A stretch of DNA of 35,358 nucleotides, taken from positions 1 to 35,358 of IMG/VR virus record IMGVR_UViG_3300029951_001066; one strand, 5' to 3'. Both the position numbers and the translations under genes were made by a program. Below are positions 23,800-31,722 of this stretch, in pieces. The stretch is from a virus. Under the pieces are notes generated by a model. The model had not been told where the DNA came from. It saw only the letters and a list, made by a program, of their open reading frames with translations, and did no database searches. Position 1 is the first letter of the stretch. Each line of letters opens with the position of its first letter.

Positions 23800-24519
23800 C
23801 AAGTGGAAGAGAAAGACACGCACGGCCCCTATTTTGGGTCGGAGCTAACCCGGAGTGAATGTGATGTGCTGGCGATAGCGAACATCGGCGTCAAGCTGCG
23901 GGATCGCGAGCAGGCGCTCATGAAGGATAAATGGTTCGACTACCGGCCCATGCACCCGACCCAGGCGACATACCTGTTTGCGCATCATTTCAACAGGGCG
24001 TACGGCAACTTCATGAATGTCGGGTACGGCAAGGGCGGCGGCTTCATGGCGTCATTCAAGGGCAAAGACTTCATACAGGTGCGGGAGAAAACGTCGTTCT
24101 GGAGTCTTCGTCAAAAGGTCGACGAGCTTGGCGTGCGATACGACTTCTTTTGCCGCAAAGCGATGGATTGGCACCTTGAGCGCGGCTGGCGACGGCCGCC
24201 GCGCCCTTGTCATGTGGTCAACAACAACGACATGATCGTGTATGTCATGAACGCGTGGGCGGAAGAGTGCGCCAGTAAGATCCAGTTTGCCAAATCGTCG
24301 CGCTTTACCGCCGCGCAACACGTCGGCGGCGAAGATCAGCTTGCGTACGAGGATTTCATCGTCGAGCAGATCAAACGCAAACAACATCCTAAATTCGCTC
24401 TGTACAGTGCGTTATATGTGCATGACGCAATTCGCATTGAGACAGCAATGCTGCACTTTTCTGAGGAGGTTATCTGCGAGGCCCGTGAATACAATAATTC
24501 ACTTTCTCAAGAAAGATAA
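23794..24519 (+). CDS. Unknown phage protein following PhoH
   Basis: A 241-residue protein. GTG 23794 is the first start in a frame closed by stops at 23734-23739; GGAGAGAGG lies ten bases upstream (another GTG at 23803 is possible). It contains many aromatic, His and Arg residues (HPTQATYLFAHHFNRAYGNFMNVGYGKGGG, HLERGWRRPPRPCHVV), suggesting nucleic-acid contact, and a helical C-terminus. I recognise no domain. Co-transcription with PhoH suggests a shared function. Its TAA stop belongs to palindromic element H. Confidence 0.75.
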   Translation: MNQVEEKDTHGPYFGSELTRSECDVLAIANIGVKLRDREQALMKDKWFDYRPMHPTQATYLFAHHFNRAYGNFMNVGYGKGGGFMASFKGKDFIQVREKTSFWSLRQKVDELGVRYDFFCRKAMDWHLERGWRRPPRPCHVVNNNDMIVYVMNAWAEECASKIQFAKSSRFTAAQHVGGEDQLAYEDFIVEQIKRKQHPKFALYSALYVHDAIRIETAMLHFSEEVICEAREYNNSLSQER

Positions 24520-24538
24520 GTAAGTGGTGAGCTATAAT
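24517..24538 (+). promoter_or_regulatory. Palindromic element H, diverged, with TATAAT
   Basis: TAAGTAA-GTGG-TGAGCTA (24517-24534) overlaps TATAAT (24533-24538). The left arm supplies the TAA stop of the upstream gene. Compared with copies B and G the -10 box is 3 bp closer, and no good -35 is spaced for it. Predicted start near 24545, leader about 40 bases for the Hfq-like gene. Confidence 0.55.
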
Positions 24539-24584
24539 TGAATTGTTCGAGTGAATAAGCAATCAGCAAATTACCAGGAGATTT

Positions 24585-24995
24585 ATGTTTTCAGCCTCAA
24601 AAACGCTACACGACAGCGTAGAACGTCAGCAGCAAATCGAAGAGGGCGCACGTCTGGCTCGTGAAGAGGGTGTCACGCCGGTATTGCAACGTACGACGCT
24701 AAAGCTGAAATCTGGCGCCCGTTCGTCTGCGGCACCAAAGAAGGAGCAGCCGAAGGGTCATGAAGCATTCTTGAAAGCGCTGGAGACTTCCGGTGCATCA
24801 ATTATCGTCGAGAAGTGCGACGGTACGGTAGTAAAGGGAGTCGTAAAGCATTCCGACAAGTACACCATCACGCTGCGCGCCCCAATCAACGGCGCACCAG
24901 AAATGACAATTGATCGTGTCGTCTTCAAGCATGACATCAGCGAGTTCTCACCGGCAACGCCACGCCCAGCAGTCAAGGAAGAAGCATGTCTGTAG
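24585..24995 (+). CDS. Hfq/Sm-like RNA-binding protein, phage-encoded
   Basis: A 136-residue protein with AGGAG before ATG. Residues 58-123 align along their length with bacterial Hfq: HEAFLKAL matches the QDxFLNAL start helix; the Sm1 part has C-DG (79-80) and D91-K-Y-TITL; the Sm2 part has VVFKHDISEFSP, matching the VYKHAIS..P signature (Lys115 and His116 equal to Hfq K56 and H57; Phe114 for Tyr55). A 7-residue insertion (RAPINGA region) separates the two motifs. The distal-face Tyr25 position is Glu, so RNA preference may differ. A basic 57-residue N-terminal extension is unusual; bacterial Hfq extends at the C-terminus. It overlaps the helicase start by 10 bp. Confidence 0.82.
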   Translation: MFSASKTLHDSVERQQQIEEGARLAREEGVTPVLQRTTLKLKSGARSSAAPKKEQPKGHEAFLKALETSGASIIVEKCDGTVVKGVVKHSDKYTITLRAPINGAPEMTIDRVVFKHDISEFSPATPRPAVKEEACL

Positions 24996-26437
24996 CAGCG
25001 GTAGAGGCAGAAGACGCGGTAGCCGCAATGATCGGCTCGGCCTATTCCCTCACCGCGTCGGCCCCAGGCGTAACGATCGAGGCGGACAAGTTCGACTTCG
25101 GTGCTGAGTTCCAGACCAAGATCGCCACGCATGTCATGCGTGACATCGGCTTTATGCGCAAGGTTGGGCATCTGGTAATGCCAGACTACTTCGAAAACGT
25201 GGGAGAGGCGGCTATCGTCAATCTTGCGCTGAAGTATTTCAAGAAATACAACGAGGTGCCAGAGGCGAAAGTCGCGATTCAGTTGGTCAGGGATGCGAAG
25301 ACGGATAAGACGATTCGCGGCGACGACCTGGCACTGGCTGGCGAAGCAATGCGGGCCGTATTCAGCAAAGACGCAAGTATCGGCAATAGCGACAGCATGG
25401 CCGAATCGGTCGCGTCGTTTGCTCGGTATCAAGCAATGTCGGCGGCGATCTTGAAGTCAGCAGAAATGCTCGACAGCAAGATCAATAAGGACGAAAAGTT
25501 CAAGAAGATCGAGGCGTCGATCAAGCTGGCCGCGTCTGTCGGCATGAACGTCGACGGCGAAGAGTACGACTACTTCGAAAGAATTACCGAGCGCACCAGA
25601 GAGCGCCAGGAGAAGACAGTGGCGGGCGCGGTGCCGGCCGGAATCACAACCGGCAACATTCAAATCGACAACCTCCTGTACCACAAGGGTTGGGGGCGTC
25701 GAGAACTATCCGTCATTATGGGCGGCGCCAAGTCGGGTAAAACGACCGCATTGCTGCATTTTGGGAAGTGCGCCGCGCTGTCGGGCCGCAATGTGCTGTA
25801 TGTGACGTGCGAAGTCGCCGGCAAGATCCTTGCGGAGCGTCTGGACGCGTCGATTTCAGGTATCGCGGTCAAGCAGCTTGAACTGAAGATCCATGATGTC
25901 GAAGACGTGATTCTCAAGCTGCCGAAACATGGCGCATTGAAGATTCACGAATACCCAAGCGGCACGCTGACGCCAGCAATGCTCAATGCGCTGATTCAGC
26001 GTTACAAGTCGCCACGGTTGAACGCGGACGGATCAACGGCGCCGGCAATCGTATTCGACATGGTAGTGGTCGATTACGCCGACATCATGTCGCCGGACTT
26101 CCGCACCAATGACGCTATCGAGAATTCCAAGAACATCTGGCTCGGTCTGCGCGCGATTGCGTTCGAAGAAAATCTCGCCATGCTGACTGCCACGCAAACC
26201 AATCGCGAAGGCAATAAGTCGGCGGTGGCAAAGGCGACAGACGTAGCGGAAGACTTCAACAAGATTCGGACAGCCGATATTGTGATTTCGATCAACGCGA
26301 CAGATGAAGAGCGTGCGGCCGGTGAAGCGCGCCTGTACTTCGCGGCGTCACGTAACCAGGAGTCGGGCTTTACGATCTTCATTAAGCAGGCGCTGTCCAT
26401 GATGCGCTTCATCACTTCGATCATCAAGGTGGAGTGA
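24986..26437 (+). CDS. DnaB-like replicative DNA helicase
   Basis: A 483-residue RecA-fold helicase. Residues 1-200 are a helical N-terminal domain (possible primase or loader contact). The core has Walker A GGAKSGKT (246-253), Walker B MVVVDYAD (Asp363), and the H3-like TATQTNREG segment, followed by SRNQESG near the C-terminus, all expected of DnaB-family hexamers. It overlaps the Hfq-like gene upstream and its TGA overlaps the primase ATG downstream (TGATG), so hfq-like, helicase and primase form one translationally coupled unit. It would unwind phage DNA at the fork. Confidence 0.92.
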   Translation: MSVAAVEAEDAVAAMIGSAYSLTASAPGVTIEADKFDFGAEFQTKIATHVMRDIGFMRKVGHLVMPDYFENVGEAAIVNLALKYFKKYNEVPEAKVAIQLVRDAKTDKTIRGDDLALAGEAMRAVFSKDASIGNSDSMAESVASFARYQAMSAAILKSAEMLDSKINKDEKFKKIEASIKLAASVGMNVDGEEYDYFERITERTRERQEKTVAGAVPAGITTGNIQIDNLLYHKGWGRRELSVIMGGAKSGKTTALLHFGKCAALSGRNVLYVTCEVAGKILAERLDASISGIAVKQLELKIHDVEDVILKLPKHGALKIHEYPSGTLTPAMLNALIQRYKSPRLNADGSTAPAIVFDMVVVDYADIMSPDFRTNDAIENSKNIWLGLRAIAFEENLAMLTATQTNREGNKSAVAKATDVAEDFNKIRTADIVISINATDEERAAGEARLYFAASRNQESGFTIFIKQALSMMRFITSIIKVE

Positions 26438-27531
26438 TGCACGACAACGAAGAACTTGACGAGGCGATACGCTCCATCGATATCGAGAATTGGCTCGATC
26501 AGGAGGGTGTTGACTATCGTCAGGCGCGCGGGTCGAGCGGGCGTCAGGCAAACATCAAGACGTGCCCATGCTGCGGCAATTCGAAGTGGAAGGTCTACGT
26601 CGGATTGGAATCTGGGCTAGGCAACTGCTTTGTGTGCGAAATGAAGTACAACAAGTTTTCCTTCATTCGGGCGCAGCTCGGCGTGTCGGGCAAGGATACG
26701 GTCGAGCATATCAAGGCGTTTGCGCGCGAACAGGGCTGGAGACCGGCAAAGCGAATTGGTGCGGCGGTCAGCTTGTCGCATGCCAGTTTGAAGCTGCCGG
26801 CGTCCATCGCCTTGCCGCATGAAGGGCGAAACCTGAAGTACCTGGAGAACCGGAATATCACGGCTGATGTTGCCAAGTATTTCGCGTTCCGATTCTCGCA
26901 GAAGGGTAAGTTCAACTATGAGGATGACAAGCACCGCAAGCTGTTCCAGGACTACAGCAACCGGATCATTATTCCGGTCTTTGACCTGGAAGGCGATCTG
27001 GTCAGCTTCCAGGGTCGCGACATCACCGGCAGGGCGGAAAAGAAATACTTGTTCCCGCCCGGCTTCGCGTCTACCGGCAAGCATCTGTACAACGGCCACA
27101 ACGCGGTCGGCGCGGCGCGTATCGTGATCGGGGAGGGGGTATTCGACGTGGCGGCAACAAAGATCGCTCTGGACGGTGATATGGCCCTGCGTGATGTTGT
27201 TCCGGTCGGCAGCTTCGGCAAGCACCTGTCGCACGGCGACGAAGATAGCCAACTCGCCAAGATCATGCGGCTGAAAGAGAAGGGGCTGAAGGAAGTAACG
27301 ATCATGTGGGACGCCGAGACTGCCGCGCTGGTTGCCGCTGTCGAGACTGGTATGAGGTTGATTGGCTGCGGGATACGAACGCGCATTGCTGTTCTGCCGG
27401 CGGGTTGCGATCCAAATGAGACTTCGGCAGCGAACGTGCGCGATGCATTCTGGAAAGCGGAAGTGGTCACTCCAATGATGGCGACACGATTGCGGTTACA
27501 GGCAAATCGATTAGGCAAGGTTGCAGCATAA
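26437..27531 (+). CDS. DNA primase with zinc finger and TOPRIM domain
   Basis: A 364-residue protein from ATG 26437 (GTG 26434 just before it is less likely; GGTGG fits the ATG). The zinc ribbon has Cys43, Cys46, Cys64 and Cys67 (KTCPCCGN ... NCFVC). The TOPRIM region has the Glu block IGEGVFD (Glu233) and the Asp block IMWDAE (Asp292), giving the primer synthesis core as in T7 gp4 or DnaG-type phage primases. It is shorter than host DnaG (about 580 residues), as is usual in phages where helicase is a separate protein. It ends at a TAA that is part of palindromic element I. Confidence 0.92.
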   Translation: MHDNEELDEAIRSIDIENWLDQEGVDYRQARGSSGRQANIKTCPCCGNSKWKVYVGLESGLGNCFVCEMKYNKFSFIRAQLGVSGKDTVEHIKAFAREQGWRPAKRIGAAVSLSHASLKLPASIALPHEGRNLKYLENRNITADVAKYFAFRFSQKGKFNYEDDKHRKLFQDYSNRIIIPVFDLEGDLVSFQGRDITGRAEKKYLFPPGFASTGKHLYNGHNAVGAARIVIGEGVFDVAATKIALDGDMALRDVVPVGSFGKHLSHGDEDSQLAKIMRLKEKGLKEVTIMWDAETAALVAAVETGMRLIGCGIRTRIAVLPAGCDPNETSAANVRDAFWKAEVVTPMMATRLRLQANRLGKVAA

Positions 27532-27546
27532 GTCACAAATGACTTC
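27529..27546 (+). promoter_or_regulatory. Palindromic element I
   Basis: TAAGTCA-CAAA-TGACTTC; one change in the last base. Its TAA is the primase stop. No -10 box fits at the usual offset. A single TGACTTA arm recurs at 27574-27580, overlapping a possible promoter TTGCCT (27549-27554), 17 bp, TATGAC (27572-27577). The unit 27614 onward probably begins here. Confidence 0.6.
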
Positions 27547-27613
27547 GTTTGCCTGAATGCGGTGAATAAACTATGACTTATCGGTCAAGCGCACAGTGCG
27601 CGGGAGACGTTGG

Positions 27614-28096
27614 ATGTATGAGATTACGACAAACTTTTTAGAGCATGACGGCGGCACAAAGTTTTACGAAACGGTGCGGATCAAGGTTGTGTCGGACGAC
27701 CGAACCATTTTGATTAAGCGGTACGGTTCGATGAAGCAAAAGAACGGCGGCGGCGCAACAAAGATCGAGCGCTATAGCAACAGCGCTGACGCCACGAGGG
27801 CGAATTTTGCAATCGTGAAAGAGAAGACCACGCCTCGCACTGGTAAGGGGCAGTACCTAATATCGTCGTTTCCGTTGCATGGCTTTCACGTTCACAACGG
27901 GAAGCCGCCAATTTCGACTGATTCAGTTATCGACACGGTGCGCTACCACTACGCGGACAAGGAAACGAGCGAGGCGATCACGGCATATCTCAGCGTTGAC
28001 GCCATGCGAGTTTGGATCGACGAGGCGATAGGTATTGTAGATACAACAAAAGACGAAGCGCCAGTAGATCGAGGCGGTTCATGGGCAAGCTGGTAA
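27614..28096 (+). CDS. WGR-like domain protein
   Basis: A 160-residue protein from ATG 27614, chosen because GGGAG precedes it at the right distance; a GTG at 27596 is in frame but has no ribosome site. Residues about 3-85 follow the WGR outline: a beta-rich start (NKFYETVRIKVV-type), a RYGSMKQKNGGG turn in place of W-G-R-x-G, then SADATRANFAIVKEKTTPRTGKGQY, resembling the A-x-x-F-x-x-x-x-x-K-T...G-Y pattern. WGR domains bind nucleic acid in PARPs and in some DNA-repair proteins. A DNA ligase is encoded two genes later. The rest (HFHVHNGKPPISTDSV) is unknown. Family assignment is moderate to low. Confidence 0.6.
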   Translation: MYEITTNFLEHDGGTKFYETVRIKVVSDDRTILIKRYGSMKQKNGGGATKIERYSNSADATRANFAIVKEKTTPRTGKGQYLISSFPLHGFHVHNGKPPISTDSVIDTVRYHYADKETSEAITAYLSVDAMRVWIDEAIGIVDTTKDEAPVDRGGSWASW

Positions 28097-28109
28097 CAGG
28101 AGAATAACG

Positions 28110-28820
28110 ATGATCGAAAATTTACCGACGACGGAAGTCGACAAGAATTACCCGCCAGAACATTCGGCAAGCCCATACAACGCCTATTACCTACGCGGGT
28201 GCCCTGTCGTTGAGCGCAGTCCGGCCTACGCGTCGTGCCTGTACAAAGTCTCGGAACTGGAAGCTGGTCGACCTGTCGCTACCGCCGCCGACTGCAACCA
28301 GGCGATTCAATGCAGGCGCTGTCAGGCGAAGGATATGCAACAGCAAGAGAAATTGAAAGGCGTAGCACTGTTCTTTTTCCCAAGTCTGGCGTACCAAAAC
28401 AAGGCGATAACAAACCTGACGCCGGAAAGCGAACTGCCGCGTCGTCAGAATGGCGACACGCGCCAAGCGCCGTTCGTGAGCAACGTATATGGCGCGGCCA
28501 ACTATCGCGGCCGCTATCAAGAATACGTGCCACCGGCCGGCCGCAAAACTGGTATCGCGGCAGTGCCGACCGTTCCTGCGCTCAAGTCAACCATCAAGGC
28601 GCCGCTTATCGACAGCGGTAGCTACGCGGACGCATTCAACACGGCAATGACTAGCGTGCCAGAAGTGCCCAAGACAACAGTGGCAGCGATCGCCAGGCCG
28701 GCCTCGACCCTGACGATCAAAAGCATTTCAGGGCGGCCAATGATGCTGCCCAACGAATCACCTTTGCAGTACGCGCGGCGCATTGCTGCAACCCTTAATC
28801 AACAAACGGAGAATGTATGA
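28110..28820 (+). CDS. Unknown Cys-containing protein before DNA ligase
   Basis: A 236-residue protein with CAGGAG before ATG. Five cysteines lie in the first 72 residues (Cys31, Cys43, Cys62, Cys68, Cys71), the last three in DCNQAIQCRRCQ, which could bind zinc. The middle is Tyr/Arg/Gly rich (NVYGAANYRGRYQEYVPP), suggesting a flexible or nucleic-acid-binding section. The C-terminus ends with a helical MLPNESPLQYARRIAATL. It overlaps the ligase start by ATGA, so it may work with the ligase. No family recognised. Confidence 0.72.
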   Translation: MIENLPTTEVDKNYPPEHSASPYNAYYLRGCPVVERSPAYASCLYKVSELEAGRPVATAADCNQAIQCRRCQAKDMQQQEKLKGVALFFFPSLAYQNKAITNLTPESELPRRQNGDTRQAPFVSNVYGAANYRGRYQEYVPPAGRKTGIAAVPTVPALKSTIKAPLIDSGSYADAFNTAMTSVPEVPKTTVAAIARPASTLTIKSISGRPMMLPNESPLQYARRIAATLNQQTENV

Positions 28821-30250
28821 AACTCGAAATGAATAGCGACGAAGTGTTTGGACTGATCAAGACGATCGGAGACACGCCAGGCAAGAACGATAAGGAAGCG
28901 ATGCTGAAGGCTTGCGCGAGCAGTGAATTGCTTAAGCGCGTCCTCAAGGCGGCCTGCGACCCGACGATAAGCTACGGCATCAAGAAGGTTCCGCCGCGCG
29001 ACGCGCCGGCAGTCGCAACACGAAACTTCAATGAAGACACTTGGGCCGTTCTCGAAGCGATGCGCACGAGAGCGCTAACGGGCAACGCCATGCAAAGCGC
29101 GGTATCGAACGAACTCAACAGCTTGACGGCAGAGTCGGCCGAGCTTTTCAAGCGCGTCATGCTGAAAGACCTGCGGGCCGGCTTTGCTGAAAACACGACC
29201 AATAAGGCGTTTCCCGGTCTGGTGCCTGACTTCCCCTACATGCGCTGTTGTCTGCCGAAGGACACCGACATGAGCGATTTCGATTGGTTCAAAGGCGAGA
29301 TTTCGCAGGAAAAGGCCGACGGCATGTTCTTCAATGTCGATCACGAAGCCAGCGGCGAAGTGTTCTTGTCATCGCGCGCGGGTAGCCAGTTCCCGACCGA
29401 TGAATTCGGCGACTTGATCGCGGATGTGAAGCGAACACTCAAACCAGGAACGCAAAGTCACGGCGAGGTCATCGTTGAGCGCGACGGCTCAACGCTTGCC
29501 CGTGAAATTGGCAATGGCATTCTCAACAGCGTCTTGAAGGGCGGCGTGTTCGGGCTAGGCGAGAAACCGGTGTTCCTCGTATGGGATCAGATACCACTAA
29601 CCGCTGTCGTGCCGAAAGGTAAATACGTCGAGCCATACAGAAAGCGCCTGGCCGACATTCTGACGCAGGTCAATGCTGTCAGAGAAACTTCTGGCGGCCA
29701 TGTTCTTTCCTGCGTTCGCTTGATACCGACACGCATCGTCAAGAGCCTCGAAGCGGCTTACGCGCATTACGGGGAACTGCTTGCGCAAGGCAAAGAAGGC
29801 ACGGTGTTAAAGCGCGGCAAAGCGATCTGGCGAGACGGCACAAGCAAAGATCAGATCAAGCTCAAGCTGGAGTTCGTGGTGGATCTGAAGGTTGTCGCGA
29901 TCGTTCCAGGCAAGGCAAACGGCAAGAACGCTGGGCGCCCCGGTAGCTTGGCGTGCGAAACGTCTGAAGGTTTGCTGCGCGTGGATGTGACCGTCAAGAA
30001 TGAAAAGTTGCGCGACGAGATTGAAGCAAATCCGGCAGACTGGATCGGCAAGATCATCAAGGTGTGCGCGAACGGCATCATGAAACCCTCTGACAGCAAC
30101 ACTCTTTACTCGCTGTTCTTGCCGCGCATGGTCGAGGCTTGTTACCGTCTGGACAAGTTTGAACCCGATAGCCTGGAGCGCGTATTCGAACAAGAGGCTG
30201 CGGCCAAGTCCGGTGCGGCCATTGCAGAAGCTATGAAGAAGGCGGCGTGA
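28817..30250 (+). CDS. ATP-dependent DNA ligase
   Basis: A 477-residue enzyme of the T4/T7-type nucleotidyltransferase family. Motif I is EKADG with adenylated Lys166. Other landmarks follow: SSRAGSQFP (motif Ia), GEVIVE (motif III Glu), EGTVLKRGKAIWRDG (motif IV), and QIKLKLE (motif V lysines). The N-terminal 150 residues are helical (DNA-binding), and the last 120 resemble the oligonucleotide-binding domain. It would seal nicks using ATP, during replication or repair of phage DNA. The gene is coupled at both ends (ATGA overlaps). Confidence 0.9.
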   Translation: MKLEMNSDEVFGLIKTIGDTPGKNDKEAMLKACASSELLKRVLKAACDPTISYGIKKVPPRDAPAVATRNFNEDTWAVLEAMRTRALTGNAMQSAVSNELNSLTAESAELFKRVMLKDLRAGFAENTTNKAFPGLVPDFPYMRCCLPKDTDMSDFDWFKGEISQEKADGMFFNVDHEASGEVFLSSRAGSQFPTDEFGDLIADVKRTLKPGTQSHGEVIVERDGSTLAREIGNGILNSVLKGGVFGLGEKPVFLVWDQIPLTAVVPKGKYVEPYRKRLADILTQVNAVRETSGGHVLSCVRLIPTRIVKSLEAAYAHYGELLAQGKEGTVLKRGKAIWRDGTSKDQIKLKLEFVVDLKVVAIVPGKANGKNAGRPGSLACETSEGLLRVDVTVKNEKLRDEIEANPADWIGKIIKVCANGIMKPSDSNTLYSLFLPRMVEACYRLDKFEPDSLERVFEQEAAAKSGAAIAEAMKKAA

Positions 30251-30570
30251 TGGACTCATTTATCTTTGACCTGATAAGGCTTGCAATCGTCGCGTTCTTA
30301 CAAAACATGGCGTTCACATGGGTAAGCCGCAGCCGTAACAGCGGCGACCCGAACTATCACCGCTACGCCGCCATCTGCTCGAACGGCATTTGGTACGTGA
30401 CAAACATCTTGATCACGATGCAGGTATGGCAGTCAGTCAAGACCGGCAACTGGTGGAACATGGTCGCGGTCGGTGTGGTGTACGTCGTCGCCACAACCGA
30501 AGGCTCAGTTCTGATGATGAAGATTTTGTTGAAAAAAGAAACTGGAAAACGAAAGGTTGGAGCAGCATGA
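30250..30570 (+). CDS. Small integral membrane protein
   Basis: A 106-residue protein from ATG 30250; a GTG two codons earlier is in frame but the ligase stop overlap favours the ATG. Three hydrophobic segments can be seen: FIFDLIRLAIVAFLQNMAF, CSNGIWYVTNILITMQVW and MVAVGVVYVVATTEGSVLM, ending in a basic tail (LLKKETGKRKVGAA). No family was recognised. It is embedded in the ligase operon, far from the lysis genes, so a holin role is unlikely but not excluded. Confidence 0.75.
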   Translation: MDSFIFDLIRLAIVAFLQNMAFTWVSRSRNSGDPNYHRYAAICSNGIWYVTNILITMQVWQSVKTGNWWNMVAVGVVYVVATTEGSVLMMKILLKKETGKRKVGAA

Positions 30571-30791
30571 ATGATGAGGAATTTCAAGCAGTAAAGGCAA
30601 CGATGCCCTGGACGGAACGCATGTTCCGTACGCCAAAAGGTGGACTTGTCCAGGTCATCGACAAGAACGGCGCCGAAGTGCCAATGTTCACCATGACCCG
30701 CTTTCTGGTCATGATCACCAACAAGATCGCTGCCGGTGCGACCGAGCAGCCTAAAGCAGAAACGCCAACCCCAGCGGAGACGACGGCATGA
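30567..30791 (+). CDS. Small unknown protein
   Basis: A 74-residue protein coupled by ATGA at both ends. The core is MPWTERMFRTPKGGLVQVIDKNGAEVPMFTMTRFLVMITNKIA, followed by a Pro/Thr/Ala/Glu tail. No motif gives a function. Its value is mostly as part of the tight early operon 28110-31683. Confidence 0.72.
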   Translation: MNDEEFQAVKATMPWTERMFRTPKGGLVQVIDKNGAEVPMFTMTRFLVMITNKIAAGATEQPKAETPTPAETTA

Positions 30792-31024
30792 CTTTGAAGC
30801 GATTTTTAATCGAGCGTACGGTGACCTCCGCAGCAGGCACACAGATATTTTTCGTCGACGCCAATTCGGAAGAAGAGGCTTTGGCGAAACACAAGAATGG
30901 AGACGGTGGGATGTATTCGAGCGAGGTAGAGGTTCAAAGTCTTGGTGAGCCATGCATATCCGGTACTACAAATCTCGATGACGGCGGAGACTTCGCCAAC
31001 AACCCAAATAAGGAGGAAGTATGA
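30788..31024 (+). CDS. Small unknown acidic protein
   Basis: A 78-residue protein overlapping both neighbours by ATGA. The sequence starts KRFLIERTVTSAAGTQIFFVDANSEEEAL, an alternating pattern of a small alpha/beta fold of the kind often seen in phage-encoded hypothetical proteins, and it ends with acidic, Gly-rich residues. An AAGGAGGAA ribosome site for the next gene lies in its last codons. Confidence 0.7.
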   Translation: MTLKRFLIERTVTSAAGTQIFFVDANSEEEALAKHKNGDGGMYSSEVEVQSLGEPCISGTTNLDDGGDFANNPNKEEV

Positions 31025-31683
31025 AGCGCATCACCACATTGACAGGGCCGTCCTGTTCCGGCAAGTCAACCCTCGAAGCGATGATGGCGGAACGCGGCTG
31101 CCTCAAGGCCATTTCCACGACCACCCGTTCACCCCGCGCCGGCGAAGTGAATGGTAAAGATTACTACTTCGTGAGCCAGGACGAGTTCGCCGCGATGCGT
31201 GACGCAGGCGCATTTGTCGAGTATGTCCAGTTCGGCGAACACTGGTACGGCATGTCGACCGATGAGCTGCTGCGGCTTTTCGCGATTGGGGATCACGTCG
31301 TCATCGTTTGCGAGCCAATTGGCGCCAAGCAGATTTACCAATACTTCAAACATAACGCCAGCTTCAAGTTGGTTCAGGTCTTCATCGACAATGCCAAATC
31401 GGTCATCAATCAGCGATTCTTGAAACGCTTTGGCGATGACTTGGTAAAGGCGCTGGTCAAGGGCGACTTCAGCCACCAGAAGGTTATTGAAGACGGCGCA
31501 AAGCGCATGGCGATCATGACGACGACCGAGCAGAAGTGGATCAGCGACGCATACATGCCAGAAGGCGATTTCCGCTACAGCCTGGTGGTGTCGAGCTTTA
31601 CCGAAGACAACTGCGACAGTGTTGCCAATGCACTGACGAAGACAAAAATGGGATTTCGCAACACTGTGGGGCTACTCTTATAG
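31021..31683 (+). CDS. Guanylate kinase-like nucleotide kinase
   Basis: A 220-residue protein with a P-loop GPSCSGKST (residues 9-17) and the guanylate-binding block TTTRSPRAGEVNGKDYYFVSQDEF, which closely follows bacterial Gmk (T-x-R-x-P-R-x-G-E-x-x-G-x-x-Y-x-F). The middle (FGEHWYGMSTDELLRLF) matches the usual GEHYG region. The C-terminus extends the family (about 205 residues in hosts) and diverges. It would phosphorylate GMP or dGMP to raise dNTP supply during infection. A strong AAGGAGG site precedes the ATG. Confidence 0.85.
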   Translation: MKRITTLTGPSCSGKSTLEAMMAERGCLKAISTTTRSPRAGEVNGKDYYFVSQDEFAAMRDAGAFVEYVQFGEHWYGMSTDELLRLFAIGDHVVIVCEPIGAKQIYQYFKHNASFKLVQVFIDNAKSVINQRFLKRFGDDLVKALVKGDFSHQKVIEDGAKRMAIMTTTEQKWISDAYMPEGDFRYSLVVSSFTEDNCDSVANALTKTKMGFRNTVGLLL

Positions 31684-31722
31684 ATTGACCAGTGGTATCC
31701 TTGAGTGTTGGAGGGAAAGTAC

